64,000 bases of DNA from Rhineura floridana (taxonomy: Eukaryota > Chordata > Lepidosauria > Squamata > Rhineuridae). The position numbers and the translations under genes were made by a program. The stretch's first letter is position 1. Every line of letters starts with the position of its first letter. Positions 26,001 through 32,866 of this stretch are shown here, one piece after another. The stretch covers positions 98,476,838 through 98,540,837 of the forward strand of contig NC_084485.1 of NCBI RefSeq assembly GCF_030035675.1, in the 5' to 3' direction. The notes beneath the pieces were generated by a model. The model made no database searches. It was not told the origin of the DNA and was given only the letters and a program-made list of their open reading frames with translations.

Positions 26001-29000
26001 GGGCAACATGGACTCGCGCTTTAATTGAAGGGAGGCCGACCTCTGAACGGAGCAGGGCAGCAGGAGTGCCAGGCAGTAGGGACAGGAGTCTTTTAATAAA
26101 GTTGTTTTGGATTACCTCCAAAGTCCTCACTTGGGTATCCTCCCATCCCCAAATTGCCGCCCCATACAAAATCTGTGGCCTATGCGGGTGATGGACATGA
26201 GGACCATATCATCCGCATAGAGCAAGATTGATATTTTCTTATTTCCACATGAAGGGGGAAAGAAGGTTGGACCAGATAGTTCCGGGACTATGTTATTTAA
26301 ATAAAGGTTAAAAAGTAGAGGGGCCAAAAGGCAGCCCTGTTTGACCCCCTTGTTTATTTTAATGAGGTCTGTTAGGGCTCCTGATGTCCCTACCCTTATA
26401 CGTGCCAGTGTGTTGGTATACAATTCTCTGATTAAAAAAAGCAGCCGGCTGTCAATTTTCAAGTCGGCCAATTTAGCCCATAAGAGATGTCTATCAACTG
26501 AATCGAAGGCAGTAGCCAGATCCACAAAGGCCACAAAAAGACGTTTTGTAGGGCCTGCTATACTCTGTTTCGCCAGAGCATAAAGAGTCAAACAGTGGTC
26601 GATGGTGCTTTGGCCCTTTCTAAAGCCCACTTGTTCTGGGTAAATAATAGAATTTGCTGCTTCCGAGTCCTCGGGTTTATGAAGAAGAGATCTGCCATAC
26701 AGCTTAGAGCTGATGTCTAAAAGGCTAATTGGCCTGTAGTTGTTTGGATCTTGTTTATCCCCTTTTTTGTATATGGGAGCAACTATACCAAGTTTCCAAC
26801 CCTCCGGAAAAATACCAGTATTATTTAATTGGTTAAATACCTTGGCTAGTATAGGCGCCCACCAATCCGGAAAATATTTGAAGATTTCTGGGGGAAGCAT
26901 ATCTTCCCCTGGGGCTTTGCCCAATCTGAGAGCAATAATGAAAGATTTTATTTCTGAGGGTGTAATTAACGGCCATTGCGGTAAACCTGTTAATTCTATC
27001 CTGGGCATCATCTTATTATTAGTTGATGGAGACCCATAAAAGCTACTAAAGTGCGAATGCCAGGCTGACGACGTTATTTGGTTAGTGACACTGGGTCTAG
27101 CATGGCCCATACCTTTGTTAACAAGATTCCAAAACTGGTCATCCTTTTTCTCAGTTACCGCTAACCCTAGTTGCTGCCACAGGGACATGTGTATGCCACA
27201 GCCTATGACTCCTTCTTTAATTTTAAGAGAGACTTATATGCAGTTCTCATTTGTCTTAGGCGTTCGTATGAGTACATCGTTGGGTTCTTAATGGCCTGTC
27301 TTGCATAATTCATCGTCAGCTTTCTGGCTGATCTGCACTCATGGTCAAACCATCCTTTCCCCAGTTGTCGATTATTCATTTGTTGGAATTTTTGGACCAT
27401 CAGTGGTCTTAGGTGGTTCGTGATTTGTTGGAAAGCAGACAAAGGTTCAGATTTTGCTTCAATAATTCTACACCGGAGATTTTGAAGGATGTTATTAGAT
27501 AGAAGATGTGAGGCAGAAGAATACAGTTCATTTGACCAGCGTTTCCTCCATTCTCTGAGTTGAGTCTCATCCAAAATAGTTAAAGGTTGAGACGGTGGAG
27601 AGTGCGGGAGATGCAAGAATAATAAAAGGGGGAAGTGATCATTTTCCACCCTATTGCCAATCTCGAACTTAATTATCTCAGAACGTAATGCAGCAGTTGT
27701 TAACATATAGTCTACGGCCATACTACCCTGAACATGCCCGATCTCGTCTGATCTCGGAAGCTAAGCAGGGCCAGGCCTGGATAGCCAAATATATAGGATA
27801 TAAATATCAATGGTGTAGAATGAGCCTGTCCTTCAAACTTAGCTAGCCTCCATTCTTCCAAGCAGAGCAAGGCATGCAACTCTTGCCATGTTCAAATACA
27901 CACACTGGGAACTCCCTTGTTGCATCAAGTCTACCAGTAAAAGTCTGAGCAACCCTTAATACTTTTTCACCCTCATTTCCCAGCTTCAAACAATGTTAAG
28001 AGCACCTTCCTGGCTCTCTTAAATTCAGCTGTTTTGTGGAGCCTGATGGTCTGTCATTCAAAATCGCTCAGGCTAAAACAGAACAAACATGGAATATGGT
28101 TTTCCCAATTCCTTTGCCACCACCTTTGACCTTCCAAGGATTACAGGAAGCTGATTCTACACTGGGTGACCACTACTGTGTGAGAATGCCACTTCTGCCC
28201 TTTAGCAGAGGTGAATTTGCCATATCCACACACACGCACACCGTTTTGAGAGAAGGCACCAGTTGGTCTCTCCCAGGGGGAAAGGATCTTGGGAATCTCA
28301 TGGGCTGGAATGCCCAATTGGAAAGCTGCAATCCGGCTGCTATTTAAGGCTGCTTTGACTACTCCACTTTCTTCTCTTTTGCAGTGCTCTCCCTCCCTCT
28401 ACAGTGTGGGTTTTGCCAGTCATCTTTTCCAGGGGCTAAGTAGGAATTTTTTGGGGAACCTGACTGGCCATTGGGGCTTGTCTTTTTTGCCTGCTCCTCA
28501 CTGTAGGGTTTTTTTATTTGCTCTCGATGATATACTTCTTTGGTCTGTTGGGCGTTCAGGGTGAGTAGGTAAGGGTGTCATTGGGTTAAGGGCACTCCAC
28601 AGCCTTTGGCTTTGGGGGGGTGTCCTTGAGGCTGTCCTTTAGGACTGGTGTACATATCTCGGTGAATGCTGGACAGCAGGGCTCAGGTGAGCATATTGAG
28701 TTTGCATACCCAAGGCTCACTTAGCAGGGATGAAATCTGGCTGGTTTACATGCCCAGGAGAGTGGAGGGATGCTTCCCTCATATATAAATCACTAATACG
28801 CAAAAAACCTTGCGGTTTAAGAATGTACCTATAGCCCACAGATATTTCCACCAAACTTTAAAAAGCAGGGAAATTGGGCAGCTATAGTGAATGCACCAGG
28901 GGAGCAGGAGACCTGACCTCCTCTCTGAGATATTGTACTGCCCTACATTAGTAACACAGGAAAGAAGCAAAGTAAGAAGAACACCAACCAACATACAAAA

Positions 29001-32000
29001 ATATAATTCTTCATCTTTGGAGATGGCAGGTGTTGCCACCACTTACCATATGCTCAGAGGCACGTTACCAAATTCTTCTAAGCTACACAGCAAGTGGATT
29101 GGACTGTGAAAGACCAACCCAAATTGTGTTTGCATTTTGACAACTTTGTAGGGCAGTACAATATCTCAGAGAGGAGGTCAGGTCTCCTGCTCCCCTGGTG
29201 CATTCACTATAGCTGCCCAATTTCCCTGCTTTTTAAAGTTTGGTAGAAATATCTGTGGGCTATAAGTACATTCTTAAACCGCAAGGTTTTTTGCGTATTA
29301 GTGAATTTCCTTCCTTTTAATCCGGGAGGTAAGAAATGGGATCCTGCGCAAGTTTGCTGAGAATGGATTGATCATTTGCATGCTTATTGAGTTAAGTGGG
29401 ATTTACACACACACACACGGCAATCATGCTTAGGATAGGTGAAACTGACCACAGGGGATGGGGAAGGGAGGAGGGGGAGGAGGGAGGGGTGGAAAGGCAG
29501 AGGGGAGGACTGGGATGGGGGCAGGCAGGAGGGGGAGGGGAGAAGAAGGACAGATGTGGTCATTTGCATGTTTATTGAGTTCAGTGGGATTTACTCCCGT
29601 GCAATCATGCTTAGGATAGGTAAAACTGACTGGGGGGGGATGGAGGGATGGAGTGGGCAGGGGAGGCAGAAGAAGGAAGAGGGCAGGGGAGGAGAAAGGG
29701 AGAGGAAAGGGGAAGGAGGGAAAAGGTAGGTCTGATCATTTGTATGATTATTGAGTTGAATCGGATATACTCCTATGCAATCATGATTAGGATAGGTAAA
29801 ACTGACCAGGCTGGGCCTGGCAACCAAGATGTCTTCTGTATCTTTCAGAGTTGGGCAGGGGGAAGGGAGAATTCTACCTTGTGGTTTTTCCCATTACATT
29901 GTTGCAAGAACACCTGCACTTGGCTGACTTTCTCTTCTCCTAAAGATACAGGATCAGTCTCAGGTCCTGAACCTGGCAACCCTACCTCCCGCCCAAATTT
30001 AAAACAAAGCTGTCCCTGGCCACATCCATACCAGGCCTCTGTTACACTTTGGTCAATCATTATTTATTTATCTATTTATTTAGTGTATTTATATACCACC
30101 CCATAGCCGAAGCTCTCTGGGCGCTTTAAATAACTAAAAACATTAAAAACAAATATACAAATTTAAAAATACATCTTTTAAAAACAATTTAAAAGAATTT
30201 ATCATGGCTTCTCTCAAAGCCATGGCTCAAAGCCAATCATGGCTTCTCTGAAAGAAACCTGGGAAGTGTAGTTAGTGAAGGGTGCTGAGAGTTGCTAGGA
30301 GACGCCCTGTTCCTCTCACAGACCTTCAATCAGAGTGGCTGACTGTTAACCATTCTCTCAAGGGAATAGGTGTCTCCTTTCAGCACCCTTCACAAACTAC
30401 ACTTCCCAGGATTCTTTGAGGGAAGCCATGACTGTCTCAAGTGAAATCAAGTCTGGTGTGGGTGTGGCCCTCTGATTAGCCAAGCCCAGCAGCTGTGAGG
30501 CTTTTAGAACACTGATAGTTCTAAGATAGTCCTTACTGAGCATGCCCCGCGTTATAATAGGCTTCCAGCCAAAATTTCTTAAATTAATTAAAAATCAACC
30601 AGGATTTTTTTTTAACTTTTAAACTGCAGTAGATGAAGGTCAGAGTATGGGGCAAGGTCAGTATTAGGATTACATGTACTCTGTGAACATGGCTGATTTT
30701 TAATGAATTTCAACAGATTATGAGAACTCTGGCAGAAAAAAGTCCAAAAGGGCTCTGAGGTTTTTCTCTCTCTTTTTAGACTTTGAACTCTTGATTCTCT
30801 CTGACTGTTTTGTGTATCACCATGAAAATTGACAGGGTTGTTAAGCAAGCGTTTCTGAGTTCAGAACTGTAAGTTTTGTAAGGTTTTGTTTGGAAATGAG
30901 CTTATGGGAAGCATCAGAATGGCATGTGGGGGTATTGTCCATTTAACATTGCGGAAGGTGAAAAATCCATGCTGGCTATAGTATACAGCCACTCTCGTGG
31001 CTGTATAATGAATATCATACCCACCTGCCCACACTTACGTAATTTGATTATTGTTCAACGCATCTTCTACGGTATTGTTATATTTGAACAAAAATGACCG
31101 TTCCACACCATTACTCTTTCTCACATGTCTTCTTAAGGGTGTGTTGGCCGTTCGGACTCTTCTAAGAACCCCAATATAGGGCAGGAAGCTTCTTAATGCT
31201 TGTTTATTTTCCTTAAAGTACCTATTGGATTTTTCTTATTGCTATTTTCTTCTTTTAAAAAGCCTCTTTCTTAATGTAGACCTGAAGTTTTGGATTGGAT
31301 TGTTAAGAAGGGCAAGGGAACCACCTCCCAGCCCCAGCCCATACCTGATAAACTGCTTGGCATTATGCTATCTACTTGTGCCTTGGGGGAAATACAAGGA
31401 AGACGAACTGCTCCCCAGGCCTGAGGCAATGGGAGCGATCTAGCTGGGCACTACCTTGCCCAAGCAGATATTTGGCTCAGACGTTTGGGGCAGAGTTAGA
31501 GGGAAAAGGCAGAGGTGGTGGCACAATACTAACAAAATAGACAGCATGCAAACAACTGGTCTACCTTGGTTGTGGATGCAGATTTGTTACAAATGACTGT
31601 TAGGTAAAATAGATCCTCCAAGTTCAGAGGCAATATATCTCTAGATATCAGTTGTTGGGAACAAACAATAGGAGAGGATTTTACCTTCATGCCCCATTTG
31701 TGGGCTTCCCAGAGACATCTGGCTGGCCACTCTCAAAAATCTAACTGCTAGACTAGATGGCATCTTAGACTGATCTTACAGCAAGGCTCTTATCTAGTGC
31801 AATGTTGTGCTGAACTCATGCCACCTGTGTGCTCCTCCTACCGATTCTTCTGTCCTTACCTTTCTTATAGCAAAATGAGACTTTTTGGGATCCACATCAA
31901 GAATATTACCCAGGAAAGGAAGAGGCAAGGGCCCTGGTGGAAAATCCCTTGGACGAATCCGTTTCTTGTAATCAGCAATGAGCAGAAATATAGCCAGGAA

Positions 32001-32060
32001 CACTAGGAACACCCACAGAGACAAGGTCTCCCAGAGGACAGAGAGGGACTGGAGCAACAT
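5782..32060 (-). CDS. CYP2J: Cytochrome P450 family 2, CYP2J-like; complete nine-exon gene
   Basis: A microsomal haem monooxygenase; family members oxidise arachidonic acid and other lipids or xenobiotics with electrons from P450 reductase at the ER membrane. The nine exons join at 32060-31860, 24727-24565, 18468-18319, 14626-14466, 13258-13082, 11477-11342, 8854-8667, 7739-7601 and 5957-5782. All introns are GT-AG and phases agree. The total is 1491 nt, or 496 residues plus TAA. Visible motifs are an N-terminal membrane helix (about residues 8-29), PPGP hinge (41-44), C-helix WKQQRR (131-136), I-helix AGTETT (306-311), ExxR (Glu363, Arg366), FNPGHFL (416-422) and the haem loop FSAGKRVCLG with Cys443. 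Exon lengths (163, 150, 161, 177, 188) are those of the CYP2 family. Exons 6 and 8 are two codons and one codon shorter than the usual 142 nt. No stop or frameshift is present. Assignment to 2J rests on the text of exons 3-7 and on the neighbouring C1orf87. Which reptilian 2J paralogue it is cannot be told. Confidence 0.93.
6222..6500. repeat. Palindromic repeat, AGAGTAGACC family, split by another hairpin element
   Basis: GGTTGCACTCAGTTAAGTCC at the left and GTAGCACTAGCATTGAATACT at the right are diverged inverted ends, with AGAGTAGACCCTTTGAAATT inside. The 35945-36069 copy shows the uninterrupted form. Here a second palindrome (6254-6413) is inserted. In CYP2J intron 8. Confidence 0.5.
6254..6413. 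mobile_element. Palindromic MITE-like element nested in an older repeat
   Basis: Arms of about 70 bp: the left arm carries CCATGTCAGTGGGACAGTGG and the right arm its inverse, followed inward by GTCCAAACTTTCAAGGA and its inverse. Termini are CTGGCAGC and GCCGCCAG. No coding capacity. A DNA transposon relic of unassigned superfamily. Confidence 0.6.
6690..6785. mobile_element. Probable hAT-type MITE fragment
   Basis: CAGTGGTGGGGGATTTCTTTT followed by GGCCAAGGGCCACATTAATC resembles the terminal part of hAT MITEs of the CAGTGGTGGGGAACC type. The other end is not clear. CYP2J intron 8. Confidence 0.4.
7601..7739 (-). CDS. CYP2J: CYP2J exon 8, meander (residues 393-438)
   Basis: Acceptor TTGTCAG precedes 7739 and donor GTAACA follows 7601. 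It encodes [18 protein letters not shown], the [12 protein letters not shown] segment (PERF-like) and PFSA, the start of the haem loop. It has 139 nt, one codon less than the usual 142, with phase kept. Confidence 0.92.
8449..8583. mobile_element. Palindromic hAT-type MITE, ACTACAACTCCCAT family
   Basis: GTGCCCTCCAGATGTTTTGGG, then CTACAACTCCCATCAT, and the inverse GATGGGAGTTGAGTCCAACA with CTGGAGGACACC. This is one of at least nine copies in the window of a short non-autonomous element whose two halves are inverted repeats. CYP2J intron 7. Confidence 0.65.
8667..8854 (-). CDS. CYP2J: CYP2J exon 7, K-helix (residues 330-392)
   Basis: A T-rich acceptor ending GTAG precedes 8854 and donor GTAAAT follows 8667. 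The length is 188 nt, the canonical size. It carries the ExxR pair in HEVQR (Glu363, Arg366), then ILPLNVPR and TLAGFHLPK. These form the K-helix and beta-1 strands of CYP2J-type proteins. Confidence 0.93.
9240..9960 (-). mobile_element. Old L2 LINE fragment (reverse transcriptase part)
   Basis: The minus strand encodes [26 protein letters not shown]-like text, a decayed L2 motif A region. Upstream L2 sequence continues to about 9960. Many substitutions and indels; 5' and 3' ends lost. CYP2J intron 6. Confidence 0.7.
10185..10420 (+). mobile_element. L2 LINE 3' end
   Basis: Encodes the ORF C-terminus [14 protein letters not shown], then the L2 3' UTR with ACCGCCCTGGGAGC and a short AATA repeat tail. 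Orientation is opposite to the neighbouring fragment at 9240-9960, so it is a separate insertion. Confidence 0.8.
10421..11341. other. CYP2J intron 6, remaining part
   Basis: AT-rich intronic DNA with a short CA run near 11125. No exon, RNA gene or recognisable repeat seen. Confidence 0.4.
11342..11477 (-). CDS. CYP2J: CYP2J exon 6, I-helix (residues 285-329)
   Basis: Acceptor TTTTTAAG precedes 11477 and donor GTGGAA follows 11342. The exon encodes [20 protein letters not shown] and then the I-helix threonines that take part in oxygen activation. At 136 nt it is two codons shorter than the usual 142, lost at the variable loop after the exon 5/6 junction. The frame is kept. Confidence 0.92.
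12020..13020 (-). mobile_element. Old L1/Tx1-clade LINE fragment (ORF2 C-terminal part)
   Basis: The minus strand reads [19 protein letters not shown], then an aliphatic stretch and KLTQQC, laid out like the C-terminal part of L1 ORF2 (compare GSFYHMWWSCKQAKLFW in the younger L1 at 39116-43350). Heavily decayed, with no long frame. It ends about 60 bp from CYP2J exon 5. Confidence 0.65.
13082..13258 (-). CDS. CYP2J: CYP2J exon 5 (residues 226-284)
   Basis: This 177-nt exon lies between acceptor CCTCAG and donor GTAAGAG, in phase 0 at both ends. It encodes [15 protein letters not shown], the KDWNPSEP turn and [12 protein letters not shown], the F-G to H helix region. An old L1/Tx1 fragment ends about 60 bp downstream of its donor. 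Confidence 0.93.
13259..14465. other. CYP2J intron 4
   Basis: No repeat family or exon recognised in this 1.2-kb intron. Confidence 0.5.
14466..14626 (-). CDS. CYP2J: CYP2J exon 4 (residues 172-225)
   Basis: This 161-nt exon follows acceptor TTTCCAG and precedes donor GTAGG. It encodes [24 protein letters not shown] and [14 protein letters not shown], the D-E-F helix stretch of CYP2J proteins. It ends in phase 0. Confidence 0.93.
14627..15614. other. CYP2J intron 3, exon-proximal part
   Basis: No gene, RNA or recognised repeat before the L2 copy that begins near 15615. Confidence 0.45.
15615..17028 (+). mobile_element. L2 LINE, 5' truncated, one in-frame stop
   Basis: Encodes the reverse transcriptase from just before motif A ([13 protein letters not shown]) through the active site [11 protein letters not shown] to the C-terminus, then a 3' UTR containing GCCTAGAGTGGC and an ATT microsatellite tail (16982-17028). 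The APE endonuclease is missing. One TAG at 15793-15795 interrupts an otherwise long frame (334 codons follow), so the copy is fairly young. It lies antisense to CYP2J transcription in intron 3. Confidence 0.9.
17041..17935 (+). mobile_element. LTR-retroelement fragment: LTR, primer-binding site and leader (fossil)
   Basis: An LTR-like block with TATAAAT at 17170 and AATAAA near 17412 ends close to 17514. It is followed by TGGTGGCAGCGGTG at 17520, which matches the 3' end of tRNA-Leu (UAG/AAG type) and so reads as a primer-binding site. A leader-like stretch follows to about 17935. Only the 5' part of the element is present and it is clearly broken. The left edge abuts the L2 tail, so the LTR start is uncertain. 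Retrovirus-like or Gypsy-like; family not assigned. Confidence 0.5.
18319..18468 (-). CDS. CYP2J: CYP2J exon 3 (residues 122-171)
   Basis: This 150-nt exon lies between the acceptor CTAG and the donor GTGAGA. It carries the C-helix WKQQRR, whose Trp and Arg contact haem propionates in the family, and then [15 protein letters not shown], which is typical of CYP2J. It is flanked by introns that hold L2 copies in opposite orientations. Confidence 0.93.
18580..18778 (+). mobile_element. Probable L2 LINE 3' tail
   Basis: TTTTACTGTTTGGATTGTAG, a GCAACTCTGATAGAGCAGAA segment and an AAATAAATAATAAATA tail look like a diverged L2 3' UTR. No coding remains. CYP2J intron 2, just past exon 3. Confidence 0.4.
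18779..19448. other. CYP2J intron 2, unassigned part
   Basis: No exon, RNA gene or recognised repeat seen. Confidence 0.4.
19449..19570. mobile_element. Palindromic hAT-type MITE, ACTACAACTCCCAT family
   Basis: CCAGATGTTGTCAGAATACA, CAATTCCCATCAACTCC and the inverse GATGGGAGTTGTAGTCCCAC with ACATCTAGGGACTCC. Moderately diverged copy. Confidence 0.65.
20580..22745 (-). mobile_element. L2 LINE inserted into the CR1 copy, 5' truncated, one in-frame stop
   Basis: Two adjoining frames on the minus strand (452 and 194 residues) are one L2 reading frame separated by a single TAG at 21340-21338. Visible are [19 protein letters not shown] (motif A), the [12 protein letters not shown] active site and the C-terminus ending near 20753. 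The 3' UTR has GCCGCCTAGAGTGGCC and a TTA repeat tail. The APE domain is missing. Closely related to the plus-strand copy at 15615-17028. Confidence 0.9.
23291..23605 (-). mobile_element. CR1-type LINE 3' end, TAAGAACATAAGAA family
   Basis: Begins TAAGAACATAAGAAGAGC and CTGGATCAGGCCAGTGGCCC, the reverse of the tail of a very common squamate CR1-like family. Plus-sense copies of the same tail are at 31605-31797 and 44150-44402. It interrupts the older CR1 endonuclease region. Confidence 0.75.
23678..24005. mobile_element. Tigger-like Tc1/mariner MITE, 328 bp
   Basis: The ends are perfect 14-bp inverted repeats, CAGGAATACCCCGC and GCGGGGTATTCCTG, flanked by TA on both sides (23676-23677 and 24006-24007). 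The CAGG-type terminus with a TA duplication is characteristic of Tigger/pogo elements. No transposase. Inner sequence is CpG-bearing (GTACGTAA, GCGAGCGTACG). It sits between the CR1 [12 protein letters not shown] and MLEVSKEAD segments. Confidence 0.85.
24306..24362 (+). mobile_element. CR1 LINE 3' end, very short
   Basis: GGCCCCTTCCAACTCTACTA followed by TTCTATGATTCTATG, the CR1 terminal octamer repeats, in plus orientation. An insertion separate from the minus-strand CR1 beside it. Confidence 0.8.
24565..24727 (-). CDS. CYP2J: CYP2J exon 2 (residues 68-121 plus one base)
   Basis: A pyrimidine-rich acceptor ending CTAG precedes 24727, and the donor GTGAGT follows 24565. The 163 nt encode the A-helix/beta-1 region starting [10 protein letters not shown] and ending HEMFGPF. 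Length and phase match the canonical CYP2 exon 2. Confidence 0.93.
24848..24975. mobile_element. Diverged palindromic hAT-type MITE
   Basis: GGCCAATGATAGGGACGATG, GGAGTTATAGCCTACAATAT and CTGAAGGGCACC form one recognisable half of the ACTACAACTCCCAT family; the other half is eroded. In intron 1 about 120 bp upstream of exon 2. Confidence 0.5.
25167..27715 (-). mobile_element. APE-type LINE (Jockey/CR1/I-group, family unassigned), 5' truncated
   Basis: The minus strand encodes the end of an AP endonuclease ([14 protein letters not shown], then DHFPLLL), a linker, and an RT with [34 protein letters not shown] (motif A), [17 protein letters not shown] and [13 protein letters not shown]-terminal C-x-C...H...C knuckle ([19 protein letters not shown]) follows. 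The frame breaks after YADD and near 25665. The 3' end shows CTGAACTGAACC repeats. It is flanked, together with the 5S piece at its 5' end, by a 12-bp TAGCCAAATATA duplication (25155-25166 and 27782-27793). Confidence 0.85.
27710..27780 (+). pseudogene. 5S rRNA fragment, nt 1-71, fused to a LINE
   Basis: GTCTACGGCCATACTACCC and GCCCGATCTCGTCTGATCTC with GGAAGCTAAGCAGGG match the vertebrate 5S rRNA from its first base to about nt 71, with roughly five differences from the human sequence. The rest of 5S, including box C of the promoter, is absent, so it is not a functional gene. It begins exactly at 5S nt 1 where the antisense LINE ends, sharing the bases GTCTAC, and it ends at the target-site duplication. 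Confidence 0.88.
27794..28789. other. CYP2J intron 1, unassigned part
   Basis: No repeat or exon recognised. Short frames here have no family signature. Confidence 0.4.
28790..29304. mobile_element. Foldback DNA element with 158-bp near-identical inverted arms
   Basis: The left arm (28790-28947) and right arm (29147-29304) are reverse complements over 158 bp with two mismatches by eye. Both start TCACTAATACGCAAAAAACC and end TACTGCCCTACA inward. The 199-bp spacer has no ORF of note. The flanks read AAT on both sides if the ends are at CACTAA, a possible 3-bp duplication. A non-autonomous DNA transposon is the best reading; superfamily unassigned. Confidence 0.8.
29370..29815. repeat. Three tandem units of about 180 bp with purine-rich linkers
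   Basis: A conserved block (CATTTGCATGCTTATTGAG ... CAATCATGCTTAGGATAGG ... AAACTGAC) starts near 29370, 29558 and 29734. The blocks are separated by about 100 bp of almost pure G/A on the plus strand. The block resembles the TGCAATCCTA palindromic family. Frames of Gly/Glu/Arg in the linkers are compositional artefacts. Confidence 0.75.
30058..30200 (-). mobile_element. L2 LINE 3' end
   Basis: TATTTATTTATCTATTTATT then ATATACCACCCCATAGCCGA and GCTCTCTGGGCGC: the L2 3' UTR and AAATA tail in antisense. No coding left. Confidence 0.8.
30241..30428. mobile_element. Palindromic MITE (AAGTGTAGTTNGTGAAGG family)
   Basis: Left arm GGCTTCTCTGAAAGAAACC and GGGAAGTGTAGTTAGTGAAG; right arm is the inverse (CTTCACAAACTACACTTCCC, GATTCTTTGAGGGAAGCC). 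Arms of about 55 bp with a few differences. Related sequence occurs in 54858-55068. Confidence 0.6.
30429..31604. other. CYP2J intron 1, unassigned part
   Basis: Contains a short perfect hairpin (ATACAGCCAC/GTGGCTGTAT at 30986-31009). Otherwise no exon or repeat recognised. Confidence 0.4.
31605..31797 (+). mobile_element. CR1-type LINE 3' end, TAAGAACATAAGAA family
   Basis: ATATCAGTTGTTGGGAACAA, ATTTGTGGGCTTCCCAGAGA, CATCTGGCTGGCCACTCTC and CTAGACTAGATGGCATCTTA match the tail of the family seen in reverse at 23291. It ends 60 bp from the exon 1 donor. Confidence 0.65.
31860..32060 (-). CDS. CYP2J: CYP2J exon 1 (residues 1-67)
   Basis: Starts at ATG 32060-32058 and ends in AAAG before the donor GTAAGG at 31859. 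It encodes the signal-anchor helix, the basic YKKR segment and the proline-rich PPGP hinge. It has 201 nt and ends in phase 0. The start is chosen because the helix begins right after it and the 67-residue length fits the family. Confidence 0.93.
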
Positions 32061-32203
32061 CTTTCAACCCCTCCACCTTTGCTAAGTACTGACTGCTGTC
32101 TATTGTGGGAAACCCAAATCTGATCCACCTAAAACAACCACGCCTAGCCTCTTGGCTAATGCTCCTGTAAGAAACAAGGACAAAGTTTGCAAGCTACATG
32201 TCG

Positions 32204-32210
32204 TTTTATA
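32204..32210 (-). promoter_or_regulatory. Likely CYP2J TATA box
   Basis: The minus strand reads TATAAAA here, preceded by a GGGTGTGG (CACCC-type) motif. It sits 144-150 bp upstream of the CYP2J ATG, so transcription would start near 32180 and leave a 5' UTR of roughly 120 nt. The placement is plausible but was inferred from motif and spacing only. Confidence 0.5.
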
Positions 32211-32866
32211 CCACACCCACTAAGAGGCATAATGGAGATGACTATGACTAAGTCTAAGGAGATTTTGTTAGTAAGTTTAAGAGGAAGTGGAAGGACGGGA
32301 AGAGTAGCTTTCTTAATTAGAATATTTCCTTCCCTTTCCCCCCACTTTTTAATGTAGACTAAAGGTTAACCCCCTTCCTTGACATTTCTAATAAGGATTC
32401 TCTGCAACTTCAAATGAATACGCAGGCTGTAAAGAAATTGTTAACTTCTACTCTTCTACTCCTGTGCCTGTGGGACCTTTGGAGCGGGAACAGGTTCAGC
32501 AGCTCTGCCCTCTTGCTATGGTGACAAAGGAGTCTCCCTGCTTTACTCAGTACTGTGCAGATTAGAAACAGAGACTTAGGTTGGATTGCAACTCAAGAAA
32601 GATTGTTTCCAGCAGTGCAAGAATGATATCCTGCAATTAATTCTACCCTATTTTCTAGAGTAGAAATAACCCATTTTATTTTTTAAAAACAACAACAAAC
32701 AGCTTGGGCATGGATAAAGAGGGCCCTAATCTGGGAAGCGAAAGGGAAACCTGGTTTAAATGCTGCCTTGGCCACAAACTTGTCAGATCAGGGATGACAA
32801 GCCTGTGGCTCTCCAGATGTTTTTGGACTCCAACTCCCAGCAGCCCCAGCCAGAATGGCCAATAGT
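32211..32866. other. CYP2J upstream region
   Basis: About 650 bp between the TATA box and the L2 insertion. It holds half of an ACTACAACTCCCAT-family MITE near 32783-32860 (CTCCAGATGTTTTTGGACTC), cut at the L2 junction. No other feature recognised; promoter elements would be expected here. Confidence 0.4.

Noticed and set aside
27710-27780. A functional 5S rRNA gene
   Set aside because: Only the first 71 nt are present, box C and the terminator are absent, and it is embedded in a LINE insertion.
29370-29815. CRISPR-like array (three spaced repeats)
   Set aside because: Units are about 180 bp, diverged, with low-complexity linkers, in a vertebrate intron.
29396-29827. Several Gly/Glu/Arg-rich and Pro/Ser-rich ORFs on both strands
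   Set aside because: They are translations of the purine-rich tandem array and have no domain or start support.
32760-32866. N-terminal extension of the 563-codon frame upstream of the L2
   Set aside because: The extension runs through a palindromic MITE. L2 homology starts at about 32868, so the extra residues are chance.
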